Assembly (NCBI GenBank): GCA_002791215.1
Contig: PFWQ01000002.1
Coordinates: 1-22,746, forward strand
DNA length: 22,746 nt
Source of the DNA: a candidate division SR1 bacterium CG_4_9_14_3_um_filter_40_9
GTDB taxonomy: Bacteria > Patescibacteriota > Gracilibacteria > Absconditabacterales > Absconditicoccaceae
Reading direction: 5' to 3'
The position numbers and the translations under genes are program-made. Numbering within the stretch: position 1 is the stretch's first letter; each line of letters starts with the position of its first letter. The notes beneath the pieces are model-generated. The model did no database searches. It was not told the DNA's origin and saw nothing but the letters and a program-made list of their open reading frames with translations. Below are positions 13,882-22,722 of the stretch, piece by piece.

Positions 13882-16428
13882 TTAAACTCCTACTCTGAAA
13901 TAAATTTCTTTATCGACCAATTCCCTTTTGGTTCATCGCTTGAGGGCGGAAATCTGTTTCATGATTTCTATCTTTTCCGGTGTGCTTATCTTGGGATCTT
14001 TGAATCGCAATCTTGTCTGGAAACTGAACGGTCTGGTCTGCTGATTGTTGACGGCTATTTTGGCTGCGGCCCTATGCGCGTCTGCATTGACGAGATCCAT
14101 CTGCGAAAATTCCGGAGCCATCTCTTTCTCCAGGAATTCTGCATCGGGCGCACCGATTTTGAATATAAATAAGTTTCCGACGTTACCGAAAACTGTCTTG
14201 GAAAGATCTAATTCTCCACCGAGTCATTTCTGTTTGAGCTGTTCGATATATTGATGGGCGATTGTTAATCCGAGTTTATATTTTCTGGCTTCTGATAAGA
14301 TGCTCTCGATGGATTTGGATACATAATTCTGAAATTCATCGATGTAGAGGAAATAAGGAATTCTATCTTTGTGTTCGAGTGCAGCTCTTTTGAGTGCTGA
14401 TAATTTGATCTGCATCGCTATCATCCTACCTATGAGTTGTGAATTGATTTCTCAAGTTAATCACTTCGCTAATTTTACAAGAATCACTTTTTTCTCATTC
14501 ATGGCATCAAAGAAGTTGAATGCTGATTTCGGTTGACCGATGACATTCCTAATGTAGGTACCTGTCGTGAATGGTCAGAATTTTGCTTGGATGAATGGTA
14601 TGATTTCTGCCTTTTCTCTTTCTCCCATCTTCTTGTAGGTCTTATTCCACCGTGCCGTGATGACAGGATTTTTTATGTTCCTTATTTTGGATTCTGCATA
14701 GGCGTCGTCGGTAAAGAGTCTCATGATATCTACGAGAGTTCATCCTTCCGGTTGTTCCATGAGTAAGAAACATGCATTACGGAAGTAATCTTGTATGCGT
14801 GGTCCGAATATCTCTTCTCCGTACATCGATACGAACATTTCTACAAGGTCGTTGGTGATGACATCTCTTTCGTCTTCTGTTTCTGCTCCGTCCAATGGAT
14901 TGAAAGCAAGCGGATATTCAGTATTGGAAAGATCAAAATAAATCAAGTCATCTATTCTTTCTTTGGGAAAATGTTCCATGATGTTGTCTATCGCATCGCC
15001 GTGTGGATCGATGTAACAGAATCCATTGCCTTGTTTGATATCTTCCAGAACGGATGTGATGAGAAGTGTCGTTTTTCACGAACCTGTCTGCCCTAAGGCA
15101 TACACATGTCTGAATCTATCATCATTGCTCGTCATAATCCTTATCTCTTTCTTGATACCCGCATAGAGATTGTGACCGAGCAATATCCCTTCTGCTGGGA
15201 TATTTTCCGGTGCTGCGATTATCTTATATCTTTGTCGTTGAATACGAGGGCTTCTGTTGAATTTGGAATTTGGTAGGTGAATGATAGAGGAGAGTTCCTT
15301 CACATTCAGGATATTTTTTTTGCCGAATGATTTTAGATTGTTCCATAGACTAGAGTCCGTGAAGAAGAGTCTCTGGATGAATTCTCTTGCGAAGTTCTTG
15401 ATGCCTCATGTTTTTTTGAAGTGGAAATTATTCAATCCAACATACGCATATTGATTGAATCATCTCGCAAGGTCATTGATAATCTTCTCGGGTCTATCCG
15501 GTGCCTCGGAGGTAGCCAAAGCTCTGATTTTGACGGAAAATAATTCGTCCTCTACTTTTTTGTCCAAGTCTCACAGTTCTTGCTGTGAGAATGATATCTT
15601 CTTATCTTTTTCTGCATCTTGTTTTTCATCTTTTGCGTCAGATATGGTTGCGCTCCGCAAGGATTTGATGATCCTGAATATCAACCGACCACGCTTTCCT
15701 TCTTTGATCGCCTCAATCTCTTTTCTCAATCTCTTGGATTGGTTCTCCAGAGTCGGCGCAATGAGTATCTGCAGTGCTAATTTTTCGTCTTTAGTCGTTT
15801 TGGAGAATGCTGAAAGGATACTTTCCATAGGATCTGCCTCAAAGGCATCATAGGTCTTGATAGGGTAGGCGCTTTTCTTGGTAAGGATGAATTCCCCTCA
15901 TGCCATATATTTTCCTGCTTCCAAAAGTTTAGGCTGATCAATCATCTCCACCACTGAACCGATGAAGAATGTCGATATCATCTTTTCTACGTTTTCTAGG
16001 TGGTCTTCGGGAACTCCTATGATGAATTTGATGATTTCATTTTCTACGATCATTTCAAGACTCATATAATTCTGTCATCGTAAACTATTTTTTATCATGT
16101 TTCTATGATACCAAGGTCCGAAGATCTTGTACATCAGATTGTCTTCATGGATACTGTGTTCCTGGATAGAATACAAACTCTTATACAGCTGATTCATATA
16201 TTGGATATTCTGCTTCATGTTTTGTATCACATCAGTGATCTCTGATTCTGTGGATTTGGCTACTCTGAGCTGTGGCATCTTTACCTTGAGGAATCTCAGC
16301 TTATCTGCCTGCTTCCTTCTATGTCTTTTGGTAAGCGCTAATGCCACTAATTTGTAAAAAACACTCAACCCAAGAAAGATTAAGCCTGCTCATATGATAA
16401 TGATTATAATAGTAGCGTTGTTGCTCAT
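13882..16428 (-). CDS. VirD4/TraG-like type IV secretion/DNA-transfer ATPase
   Basis: 848-residue membrane-anchored pump ATPase of the type IV coupling-protein/HerA superfamily, common in CPR genomes and often linked to DNA transfer or pili. One N-terminal helix (about 5-30, ATIIIIIIGAGLIFLGLSVF), then a long family-specific N-terminal domain. Next come Walker A GQTGSGKT (446-453, Gly451 = UGA), GFCYIDPHGD, YFDLSNTEYPLAFNPLD and Walker B YFLYIDEFQNY (acidic 697-698). The GPFTTGTYIRNVIGQ and IAHQYIEQL motifs of the family are present. It is monocistronic in appearance, with its own promoter (16573-16600) and a roughly 140-base hairpin-rich leader. No other conjugation or pilus gene is in the window, so the substrate is unknown. 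ATG 16428, stop TAA. Confidence 0.85.
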
Positions 16429-16439
16429 ATCTTATATTA

Positions 16440-16572
16440 GAAATAATATATAGTCGCTACAACGATACTTCCTCATTGCGCCGCTTTGCGGCATAGTTCT
16501 CACACCCAATCTGCAGAAATGCAGGATTGGCGTTCGAACTACATTTCGGAAATATTCGAGTAGCTGACTATA
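16440..16572 (-). other. hairpin-rich 5' leader of the DNA-transfer ATPase gene
   Basis: Between the promoter and ATG 16428 lie two hairpins: GCCGC AAA GCGGC (about 16480-16492) and CCAATCTGCA GAAA TGCAGGATTGG (about 16506-16531), followed on the plus strand by TTCGAACTAC. It could be a regulatory leader or an inserted palindromic repeat. No riboswitch class is recognised, and it is not a tRNA. Confidence 0.45.
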
Positions 16573-16600
16573 ATTATACTCAAAACACCGTCAAAATCAA
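16573..16600 (-). promoter_or_regulatory. promoter of the DNA-transfer ATPase gene
   Basis: Minus-strand TTGATT (16595-16600), 16-bp spacer, TATAAT (16573-16578). A perfect -10 box. Confidence 0.55.
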
Positions 16601-16689
16601 TTTTTGGGCTTTTTTGAGAGAGAAAATGTCGTATTACAAGCACCAAAAACCCTGAAAATTTATATAATAATGGTCCGGAGGACCAGTGC

Positions 16690-16716
16690 GGAGTAACGAG
16701 TGCCTAGTGCCTAGTT
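16690..16716. repeat. heptad repeat at the 3' end of the NMP kinase gene
   Basis: CGAGTGC / CTAGTGC / CTAGTTT units with a 7-bp period. The stop codon TAG and the last codons (TRH) of the kinase gene are made of this repeat. Confidence 0.6.
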
Positions 16717-17270
16717 TTTTTCTGAAACTGTTTGGCGGCTTTTATTACTACTTGAGCCGTTTCTTCTATGCTTTGTCCGTCGGTCTTGATGACTATCGTG
16801 TAATTTTTCTTATCTGTGAAATCTACTCAATATACCTTCAGAAGTCTTTTCTTCAGTCTTTTCATCCTATCTTCATTGGCCTTCATGGCTTCTCCTACGT
16901 TTTTATATGCTTTTTCTTGTTTTCCTCTGTTTTGTAAGAAAATTCTTCTGGCTCACTCTTTCGGGCTTACGTCCAACCGAATAGAGAGTACCTCGGGTAG
17001 GCAGTGGAATCCCATTCTCCAGCTTACTATAATATTTTTTTTGCTTCATTTCACGATTTTTTTGAAATCATTATCGATTTTGACATCCTCTTCGGGATGT
17101 TTCTCTATTATTTTGTCATATTCGGCGATTGTCATTCCTTTTTCCACCGCTCTTTCTCTCATGACTTGTCATAAATCAGATGTGCTATATCCGAATTCCT
17201 CTACAATACGCCTGATGACGCTTGATTTTCATGCGCCTGCGGCTCAGGAAATCGCTATTTTTATTGGCAT
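16704..17270 (-). CDS. cytidylate-kinase-like (archaeal-type) NMP kinase
   Basis: A 188-residue P-loop kinase. The Walker A loop SGAAGAGKS (8-16) has two glycines (9 and 14) encoded by UGA, so no standard-code frame shows it. The layout follows the short cytidylate kinases of archaea and CPR bacteria: GYSTSDLGQVMRERA (substrate-binding region), the KGMTIAEYDKIIEKHPEEDVKID helix, then IIVSWRMGF. VLSIWLDVSPKEGARRIF is the lid/Arg region, with Trp from CGG, and NEDRMKRLKKRLLKVYGVDFTDKKNYTIVIKTD is the C-terminal segment. The expected reaction is CMP or dCMP phosphorylation by ATP. It could instead be a related AAA-type nucleotide kinase. ATG 17270, TAG stop. Confidence 0.75.
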
Positions 17271-17304
17271 GATTTGAAAAATTAAAATGGTAAATGTCTT
17301 ATTG

Positions 17305-17402
17305 TCTCCCTTTTTAAAGGGAGAAACCCGCAGGGGAGAGGGATTTTTTTACTTGGAAATCCTCCATCCTAAAGGATACCTCCTCCTTTCGCAAAGGAGG
17401 AT
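17305..17402. repeat. cluster of GC-rich palindromic repeats
   Basis: CTCCCTTTTTAAAGGGAG palindrome at about 17307-17324, then GGGAGAGGGATTTTTTT. A pair of overlapping palindromes follows: ATCCTCCATCCTAAAGGAT and CCTCCTTTCGCAAAGGAGG (about 17355-17401). The spacer between dnaJ and the kinase gene is made almost entirely of these elements, which could also act as the dnaJ terminator. Confidence 0.65.
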
Positions 17403-17409
17403 AAATTAT

Positions 17410-18471
17410 CTATTGTTTATTTTTTAATTCATTCCACATTTTTTCCTGTTCCTTGCTTAATTTCTTCGGAATTTCGACTTTTGTAACCAAAAACATATCT
17501 CATCTTTTGTGGAATAATCATCCAATTCCAAATCCTTTACCGCTTACTTTGACCATATCTCCGATTTGTGTCCCTTTCGGTATTTTTACTTTTATCTTCC
17601 CTTCTGGATGATTGACTCAGACTTCTCCTCCAAGGATGAGATCAAAGATCGTAATGTTTATGTGTATATACAGATTATCTCATCTTCTTTCATAGAATTT
17701 TGACGAAGCTATATCAATTCTTACATAAAGATCGCCGCTCTGACCTGACATTCCTTCGTTTCCCTTGCCTGTAAATTTTATATATGAGCCATCCTTGATG
17801 GCGGCTGGGATTTTCACTTCTATGATCTCTCTTTGCTTTTCTAGTCAGCCATTTTTGAACTCTTTCCCACCCTTGATGAATGTTTTTCCTGCTCATCCGC
17901 AGGTAGGGCATGCTCATTGCGTCTGCATGACGCCAAAAGGAGTGTGGGCTTGTTGAGTGACTACTCAGTGACCGTTACAGGTCGCACATGTTCTTTCTTG
18001 GACTCATTTTACTTTTACGAGTCTACCATACGCAACTTTTTTGCTTGTACCGAGGTATCATTCTTCGAAGGTGATATTGATAGCAACTTTTACATCTTCT
18101 CCGACAGTGCTCTTTCTGCGTCATCTTCCTCATCCATCGAATCCTCATCAGAAAAAATTACCCATGATATCTCATAAATCGATGTCGCCGAAATCCACAC
18201 CTCCGTCTCATCCAAATCCTCAAAAATCGAATCATCCGGCTCCTCATCCACTGTATCCGCCTTTTCTCATAGCATCGTATTGGCCTTTTTTCTTTTCGTC
18301 TCAAAGTACCTGGTACGCTTCATTAGCTTCCTGGAATTTTTTCTTATCTCCTCACTTGTCTGGATGGTGTTGGACGGCTGCTTTTTTGAAAGCTTTTTTT
18401 ATTTCCTCGGCGGAAGCGTCTTCTCACACTCATAAGATTTCATAATAATTCTTTTTTGTATCAAAATCCAT
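17410..18471 (-). CDS. dnaJ: DnaJ (Hsp40) co-chaperone with reduced zinc domain
   Basis: Stimulates the DnaK ATPase and delivers unfolded clients. 353 residues. J domain 8-70 with HPD at 36-38, then a Gly/Phe-rich linker about 71-125 in which nine Gly codons are UGA. The cysteine-rich domain has only two CxxCxGxG units (CATCNGHG from Cys162, CPTCGGAG from Cys188) instead of four, so one zinc site is expected. The C-terminal client-binding domains are normal: VKIPAAIKDGSYIKFTGKGNEG, GDLYVRIDI, GLFHKRGDMFLVTKVEIPKKLS. It ends KNKQ without the dimerisation tail. The promoter at 18562-18589 gives a leader of about 85 bases containing a GTAGCA/TGCTAC hairpin. ATG 18471, TAG stop. No dnaK or grpE nearby. 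Confidence 0.93.
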
Positions 18472-18502
18472 GGCTCAAATAATTTTAAATTACAAATAGA
18501 TT

Positions 18503-18530
18503 TTTTCGTGCCTCGCAATGACGGCCAAAA
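18503..18530. repeat. dispersed 'gcctcgcaatgacggcc' element, copy 3 (partial)
   Basis: TTTTTTCGTGCCTCGCAATG followed by ACGGCC, in the dnaJ leader. It shares the CGCAATGACGGCC core with the copy at 691-720. Confidence 0.55.
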
Positions 18531-18561
18531 TAGTTCGTAGCACTTTTGCTACTGAAGTGAT

Positions 18562-18589
18562 ATTATACAAAAAATTTTTTAAATTGCAA
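18562..18589 (-). promoter_or_regulatory. promoter of dnaJ
   Basis: Minus-strand TTGCAA (18584-18589), 16-bp spacer, TATAAT (18562-18567), with TTG just before the -10. No CIRCE (HrcA) operator of the TTAGCACTC-N9-GAGTGCTAA form is present; a small GTAGCA-AAAG-TGCTAC hairpin at 18538-18553 is the only nearby dyad. Confidence 0.65.
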
Positions 18590-18602
18590 AACAAATTGCT
18601 TT

Positions 18603-18632
18603 AGATTACTTCACTGCGTTCGTAATGACGGA
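18603..18632. repeat. dispersed 'attacttc..cgtaatgacgg' element, copy 4, overlapping yigZ
   Basis: AGATTACTTCACTGCGTTCG followed by TAATGACGGACAC. The stop codon and the last codons (SVITNAVK) of the YigZ gene lie within this element. Confidence 0.7.
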
Positions 18633-19262
18633 CACTGTCCCTTTGGAAATGTCGAAAATATCTTTTTTGAATCCTGTGAGATATCAGCTGTTGAGTGATA
18701 TTTTCATGTAAACGTCTTTGTCATATTTTTCTTCTATGATCTTGGTATGATATTTATTCAAGAGATTCCTGATGGCTGGCATGAAATCAAAGTTGTATGT
18801 GAACTGTATCGTGGTGAGTATTTCAGCTTCTTGTGTCTTTGTGTTTTCCAGTGTTTTCTTTGCACAATTGCCATAAGCTTGGACCAGACCTCCAGCGCCT
18901 AACATCGTTCCTCCAAAATATCTCGTGACGACTATCAAGACATTAAAAATCTGATTCTTCTCGATGGTGTTGAGTATCGGTTTTCCCGCGGTGCCTGTCG
19001 GTTCGCCGTCATCGTTCGCTTTGTTCTCTTTGGTCGAGAAAACGGTGTTGCCGAAGATGTCGAGCGCGTGTTTCACATCGTATTTGTATGCGTAGCAATG
19101 ATGCGTTGCATCTGGGTATTTGTCTTTTATCTGTTGTAGAAATTGTTCTACGTCATCCTTATTTTCTACATGAAAAATATCTCCGATAAATCTTGATCAT
19201 TTGATCTTTGGCAGTTCGAAGGTGGTGTGAATATTAATTGTCTTATAAAATAATTTGTTCAT
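18606..19262 (-). CDS. yigZ: YigZ/IMPACT family protein (UPF0029)
   Basis: 218 residues. Family signature complete: THHCYAY (where Trp is usual), NDDGEPTGTAGKPIL, then NVLIVVTRYFGGTMLGAGGLVQAYGNCAKKTL, followed by the smaller C-terminal alpha/beta domain. The eukaryotic relative IMPACT regulates translation through GCN1; the bacterial role is unsettled, perhaps ribosome- or RNA-related. UGA encodes Gly in KIKGSRFIG near the N-terminus and in LNSGYLTG near the C-terminus. The last eight residues and TAA stop are supplied by a dispersed repeat, so the original C-terminus may have been replaced. ATG 19262; no ribosome binding site. Confidence 0.9.
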
Positions 19263-19311
19263 CTAATTGTGTGTAATAAATAGGTGTTTTTTTTCTTTTT
19301 ATCGCCTCGCC

Positions 19312-19354
19312 GGCTGGGCGCATTCTTTTTTGCTCCCGGGTCAAAAAAGAAGCC
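19312..19354. repeat. GC-rich intergenic repeat
   Basis: A GGGCGCATTC stretch followed by TTTTTTGCTCCCGGGTC and AAAAAAGAAGCC, with inverted-repeat character around CCCGGG. It lies between yigZ and the candidate RNA terminator. 19263-19311 is AT-rich yigZ leader with nothing recognised. Confidence 0.4.
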
Positions 19355-19383
19355 AAAAAACCCCTCCCCGCACTTCTGCGGGG
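19355..19383 (-). terminator. strong intrinsic terminator
   Basis: Minus strand CCCCGCA - GAAG - TGCGGGG (perfect 7-bp stem), then AGGGG and six T. There is no protein gene directly upstream, so it marks the end of the cca transcript or of a non-coding RNA. Confidence 0.75.
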
Positions 19384-19570
19384 TAAACTCTGATTGCGGG
19401 CTGTGACTAAGCGTGTGCTTCCTATCTTTTTATTGACTGGTGCATGGACGCTATTGTACAGGCTCCTTCAAAAATATAATTTATATTTTTGATTGAAGCC
19501 TGGATAGTCACTACCACAACAATTTTTCATTACATTTCAAGCTTGTTTGGGTAGTAACTACAATCTACCT
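19384..19570 (-). ncRNA. candidate structured non-coding RNA
   Basis: About 190 bases between the cca stop and a strong terminator, without an open frame. On the minus strand nested complementary segments make a long rod. GTG..GAC pairs with GTC..CAC, CTAT with ATAG, CCAGGCT with AGCCTG, and a nearly perfect tip pairs CAAAAATATAA with TTATATTTTTG (19467-19504 on the plus strand). A bulged rod with its own terminator recalls 6S-type RNAs, but no family-specific sequence is recognised. It could also be a large mobile palindrome in the cca 3' region. Confidence 0.35.
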
Positions 19571-19597
19571 CAACTTAATTTAATTTCTTTTAAAGAA

Positions 19598-19643
19598 TTT
19601 TCTCCTTCAAGTCCGCCCTGTGAAGGGGGATTTAGGGGGTTTG
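19598..19643. repeat. GC-rich repeat just after cca
   Basis: TTCTCCTTCAAGTCCGCCC followed by TGTGAAGGGGGATTTAGGGGG: a dyad with CCTTCA/TGAAGG arms of the common CCCTAAATCCCCCTTC type. Confidence 0.55.
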
Positions 19644-21533
19644 TTATTTTACAATTCATTTCAAAAATTCAAAAATAGCTTTTTTATTATTCTTTTTGCT
19701 GATGTCGTGCATGGCTCGTTCAAAAGCTAGTTTGAGGTATTTGCCTATTTCCGGGCCGGGTTTGAGTTTGAATTTTTTAATGAGGTCGTCGCCTTTGATG
19801 GCGAGATTTTTCATGGTGAATTGTCCTTCGGATTCGTGGAGGATATTCAGCTCTCCTACTGTTTTATAGACATCGCCAACATCATTGCTTGATTGCAGAG
19901 GATTGTATTGTCCCATCCTATCTGCGATGCAGATATCCAGTACGTTGAGCGCTCTTTCATATCCAGCTTCGCTGAGGAATTTTCTGAGTTTCTTAGTCTT
20001 GTTTTCATCCCCCGCATCTTTGTGCGGGGCAGGCCTTGCTCTTAGGAATTCTTCTGGTCTGTGATGCTGGGAGACATATCGTGAAATGTCATCAATCTCT
20101 TTGTTGGAGAATCAGAGTCTGCTGAAGTCTTTTTTCACCAGTTCCGGTCAGCTTTTTCTGTGATTGAGCGGCCCTGACAAAATCTCTCTGATATCCTCTT
20201 TGGAGAGATCTGCTTTGTATGCGTCGAATTGCCCTACCTTGCCTACATCGTGATAGAGGACTGCGAGTTTGACGAGATAATCGGGATTTATCTTCTGGAT
20301 TTCATAGAGTGCGAGCAAGGAGTGCGTGTAAATATCAAATGGATGATATCTGGTCGGCTGTTCGATATGTTTGGTTTCATACAGCGCAGGGAAAAGATAT
20401 TCCAAGAGATGTATTTCGTCCAGTAAGGCGATGAATCAGAATGGATTTGCGTTGACAAACACTTTCGTTATTTCGTCTTTTATTCTTTCTTTGGCTACAT
20501 TTTCCACGAGGTGAGCATTCCTTTTTGCGCTTTGCCGTGTCTCTCTGTTGTAGTCGAAGAATTTTTTGGCTTTGAGCGAATTTTTACTGTAATAGTCTCT
20601 GAGTTTGATATTGAGGATATTTGGAAATCTCAATGCTCTTATGATTCTCAATGCGTCTTCGTTAAATCTCTTGTCTGCTGTTCCAACCGTTTGGATTTTT
20701 TTGTTGACCAGGTCTTGGATTCCTTTGTGCGGATCTATGACAAATCTTATGTTGTCAGATGCCTTGAAGGTATCTTTGATTTTGCAAGTCGCGTCCGGTG
20801 CCACATTTTCTAGATAGCTCAAAAAATCTTCCTGGAATATTCACTCCTTGAAAAGTTTGGCGATATAATTGTGGTCCTGGAGGATATATAAATTCAAATC
20901 ACGAATGAATACAAATCAATGCTTGTCTAGTAATTTTAGAAAGGAATCAGAGGTGCATAGGGGCATAGGTGCAGAGGTTTTGGAATCTTTTTTGATTTTG
21001 GATTGAGATTTTTGTTGAGACAATTCATGAATTGTCTGTATGGTATAATAGATGCAATTGATGGTGAAATCTCTTCTATTTGAATCTAATAAGATGTCGT
21101 TGCTCCGGGTGATTTCTTCTGGGTGACGGCAGTCGTCGTAGCCTCATTCTGTGCGAATGGGAGTGATCTCATACTTATATTCGTCATCAGGTCATCAAGT
21201 CGAAAGTCATCAAATCATTGATTCTTTCTTATTGACTTTGGACTTTTGACTTTGGACTTTGGACTTTTTTATGAGGGTCATTGTCCCGAATTTTTCTGTT
21301 ATGAAGCATGAGAGACCTGATTTGTCGATGTTTTTGTAGATTTCTTCTGGTTTGCCAGCGAGGGTGAGATCGATGTCGGTAGGATTTTCTTCGATGTCGA
21401 GCAATAAATCTCTGATGCATCAACCGACGAGAAAAAGATTCCCGCAAATGGCGGGACAAGTCTGATTTTTTATTTTTTTGCTCAGATAGTTGAGATGGGT
21501 GTCGAGTTTGCTGAGATTTTCGAAGTGGAGCAT
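19644..21533 (-). CDS. cca: CCA tRNA nucleotidyltransferase with HD domain
   Basis: Adds or repairs the 3' CCA of tRNAs using CTP and ATP. 629 residues, longer than the usual 400-500. Head: LFLVGGCIRDLLL (Gly38 = UGA), with metal-binding Asp53 and Asp55 in TDIDL, and RRDFTIN at 153-159. Neck/body: DALRIIRALRFP and KERIKDEI. C-terminal HD phosphohydrolase domain: YTHSLLALYE and LYHDVGK (His428, Asp429). Part of the excess length comes from repeat-derived inserts: CPAICGN near residue 29, KKSKVQSQKSKV plus MIGGLSTGG near 90-120, SAPMPLCTS near 190, and ARPAPHKDAGDEN in the C-terminal third. CGG reads Trp in EITWSND and RETWQSAK. It lies 42 bases after malic enzyme, probably one transcript. ATG 21533, TAA stop. 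Confidence 0.93.
20006..20036. repeat. palindromic repeat inside cca
   Basis: CCCCGCATCTTTGTGCGGGG inverted repeat coding ARPAPHKDAGDEN between EEFLR and the KLRKFLSEAGYERA helix. The stem resembles the hairpin of the terminator at 19355-19383. Confidence 0.65.
20948..20980. repeat. octad repeat inside cca
   Basis: AGGTGCAT / AGGGGCAT / AGGTGCAG / AGGTTTTG, four 8-bp units; minus strand codes TSAPMPLCTS. The adjoining 20980-21020 has GATTTTG/GATTGAG-type repeats coding SQQKSQSKIKK. Confidence 0.7.
21180..21270. repeat. composite in-frame repeat inside cca (related to one in ileS)
   Basis: Minus strand: AAAGTCC / AAAGTCC / AAAGTCA / AAAGTCC / AAAGTCA heptads, then TTGATGACTTTCGACTTG and ATGACC. 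Encodes KKSKVQSQKSKVN then MIGGLSTGGPDDE, in the same frame as the related repeat in ileS (8302-8400). Confidence 0.75.
21433..21455. repeat. palindromic repeat inside cca near the N-terminus
   Basis: TTCCCGCAAATGGCGGGA inverted repeat coding CPAICGN directly before the LFLVGG motif. Confidence 0.5.
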
Positions 21534-21553
21534 GGGATTTATATATGGTAAAG

Positions 21554-21597
21554 AGAGACGTAAGATCTTACGTCTCTACACGGCCATTACGGCCGTG
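21554..21597. repeat. perfect 24-bp palindrome plus adjoining hairpin in the maeB-cca junction
   Basis: AGAGACGTAAGA followed by its exact reverse complement (21554-21577), then CACGGCC-ATTAC-GGCCGTG (21579-21597). The malic enzyme stop codon (21576-21578) overlaps the palindrome and its last codons (ATAVMAV) form the second hairpin. It may act as a processing or attenuation site between the two genes, or be a mobile palindrome. Confidence 0.7.
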
Positions 21598-22721
21598 GCT
21601 ACGATGTTTCCGACATTTTTGTCGAGGACGGAAGGAATGATATTATCTACGCTTGGATTCTGGACATAATTTGCCAATGCTATTGCTGCTGCGAGTTTGT
21701 GTTCATCAGTAATCTGCGGGATTCTTTTGTCCAAGGCTCCTCTAAAGATGCCAGGGAATGCCAGCAAATTATTAATTTGATTGGGATAATCACTTCTACC
21801 GGTAGCCATAATAAATACTCAACCAGCTTGCGCTTCTATTGGCGTAATTTCGGGATTTGGATTTGCCATCGCGAAGATGATTGGTTTCTGATTCATCGTT
21901 CTCACATCGTGAGCATTCAAAACATTTGGCTGGCTTACACCGATAAATACGTCGGCATTGACGATAACTTCTGCCAATGTTCCTGATTCATTATTGATAT
22001 TATATTGTGCAATATCGGCTTTATATTTGTTCAAATCTGTTCTTCATGTGTGGATGGCTCCTACAGAATCGAGCATAACTATATTTTTGATTCCGTATTT
22101 GATAAGTAATTTTCCGATGGCGATGCCTGCTGAGCCGGCTCATGAAATGACAATTTTTACTTTGTCGACTTCTTTTTCTGCCAATTTCAAAGCATTGATC
22201 AATCCTGCTAAGACTACGATGGCTGTTCCGTGTTGATCGTCGTGAAATACAGGAATATTTAATCTTTTTTTCAGCTCTTCCTCGATATAGAAACAGCGCG
22301 GAGCGCTAATGTCTTCGAGATTGATTCCTCAGAAGGTTGGTGCAATATTTTCTATGGTTTTGATGATTTCATCAGCGTCTTGCGTAGCAAGAACAATAGG
22401 TATTGCATCTACTCACCCAAATTCTTTGAAGAGAATCGCTTTCCCTTCCATGACGGGGAGACCTGCGATTCATCCTATATTTCCTAGTCCAAGAACTGCT
22501 GATCCGTCGCTGATGACTGCGATGGCGTTGTTTTTCCAGGTGTATGTGTAGGCAAGTTCAGGGTCTTTTTGTATTTGTCTGCATGGCTCTGCCACACCAG
22601 GAGTGTAATAGGTAGAGAGGTCATTTCTATCATTGAGGGGAACCTTGGAATGGACTTCCAATTTGCCTTTGTATTGCGTGTGTTTTTCGAGAGAAAGTGC
22701 ATAATAATCGACTGCTACCAT
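21576..22721 (-). CDS. malic enzyme (malate dehydrogenase, decarboxylating)
   Basis: Oxidative decarboxylation of malate to pyruvate with NAD(P). 381 residues: the short form without the phosphotransacetylase domain of MaeB. Landmarks: [49 protein letters not shown] (active-site Lys), [17 protein letters not shown], the metal-binding [11 protein letters not shown], the Rossmann loop [23 protein letters not shown] and [14 protein letters not shown] encodes Gly at GGIAG, FGGVD, TFGGI, SGAGS, HTGRTD and AGGVF. Cofactor preference cannot be read with confidence. First gene of a probable two-gene transcript with cca. ATG 22721 follows an AT-rich leader made of a heptad repeat; TAG stop. Confidence 0.94.
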
Positions 22722-22722
22722 A

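Noticed and set aside
16530..16560. Possible tRNA suggested by a TTCGAAC T-loop-like sequence
   Set aside because: No acceptor, D-arm or anticodon arm can be formed around it.
16816..17277. Long plus-strand open frame with hydrophobic content
   Set aside because: Antisense shadow of the recoded NMP kinase gene, which has a complete Walker A loop and family layout.
18538..18553. Possible CIRCE heat-shock operator upstream of dnaJ
   Set aside because: The dyad is GTAGCA-N4-TGCTAC and lacks the TTAGCACTC arms and nine-base spacing of CIRCE.
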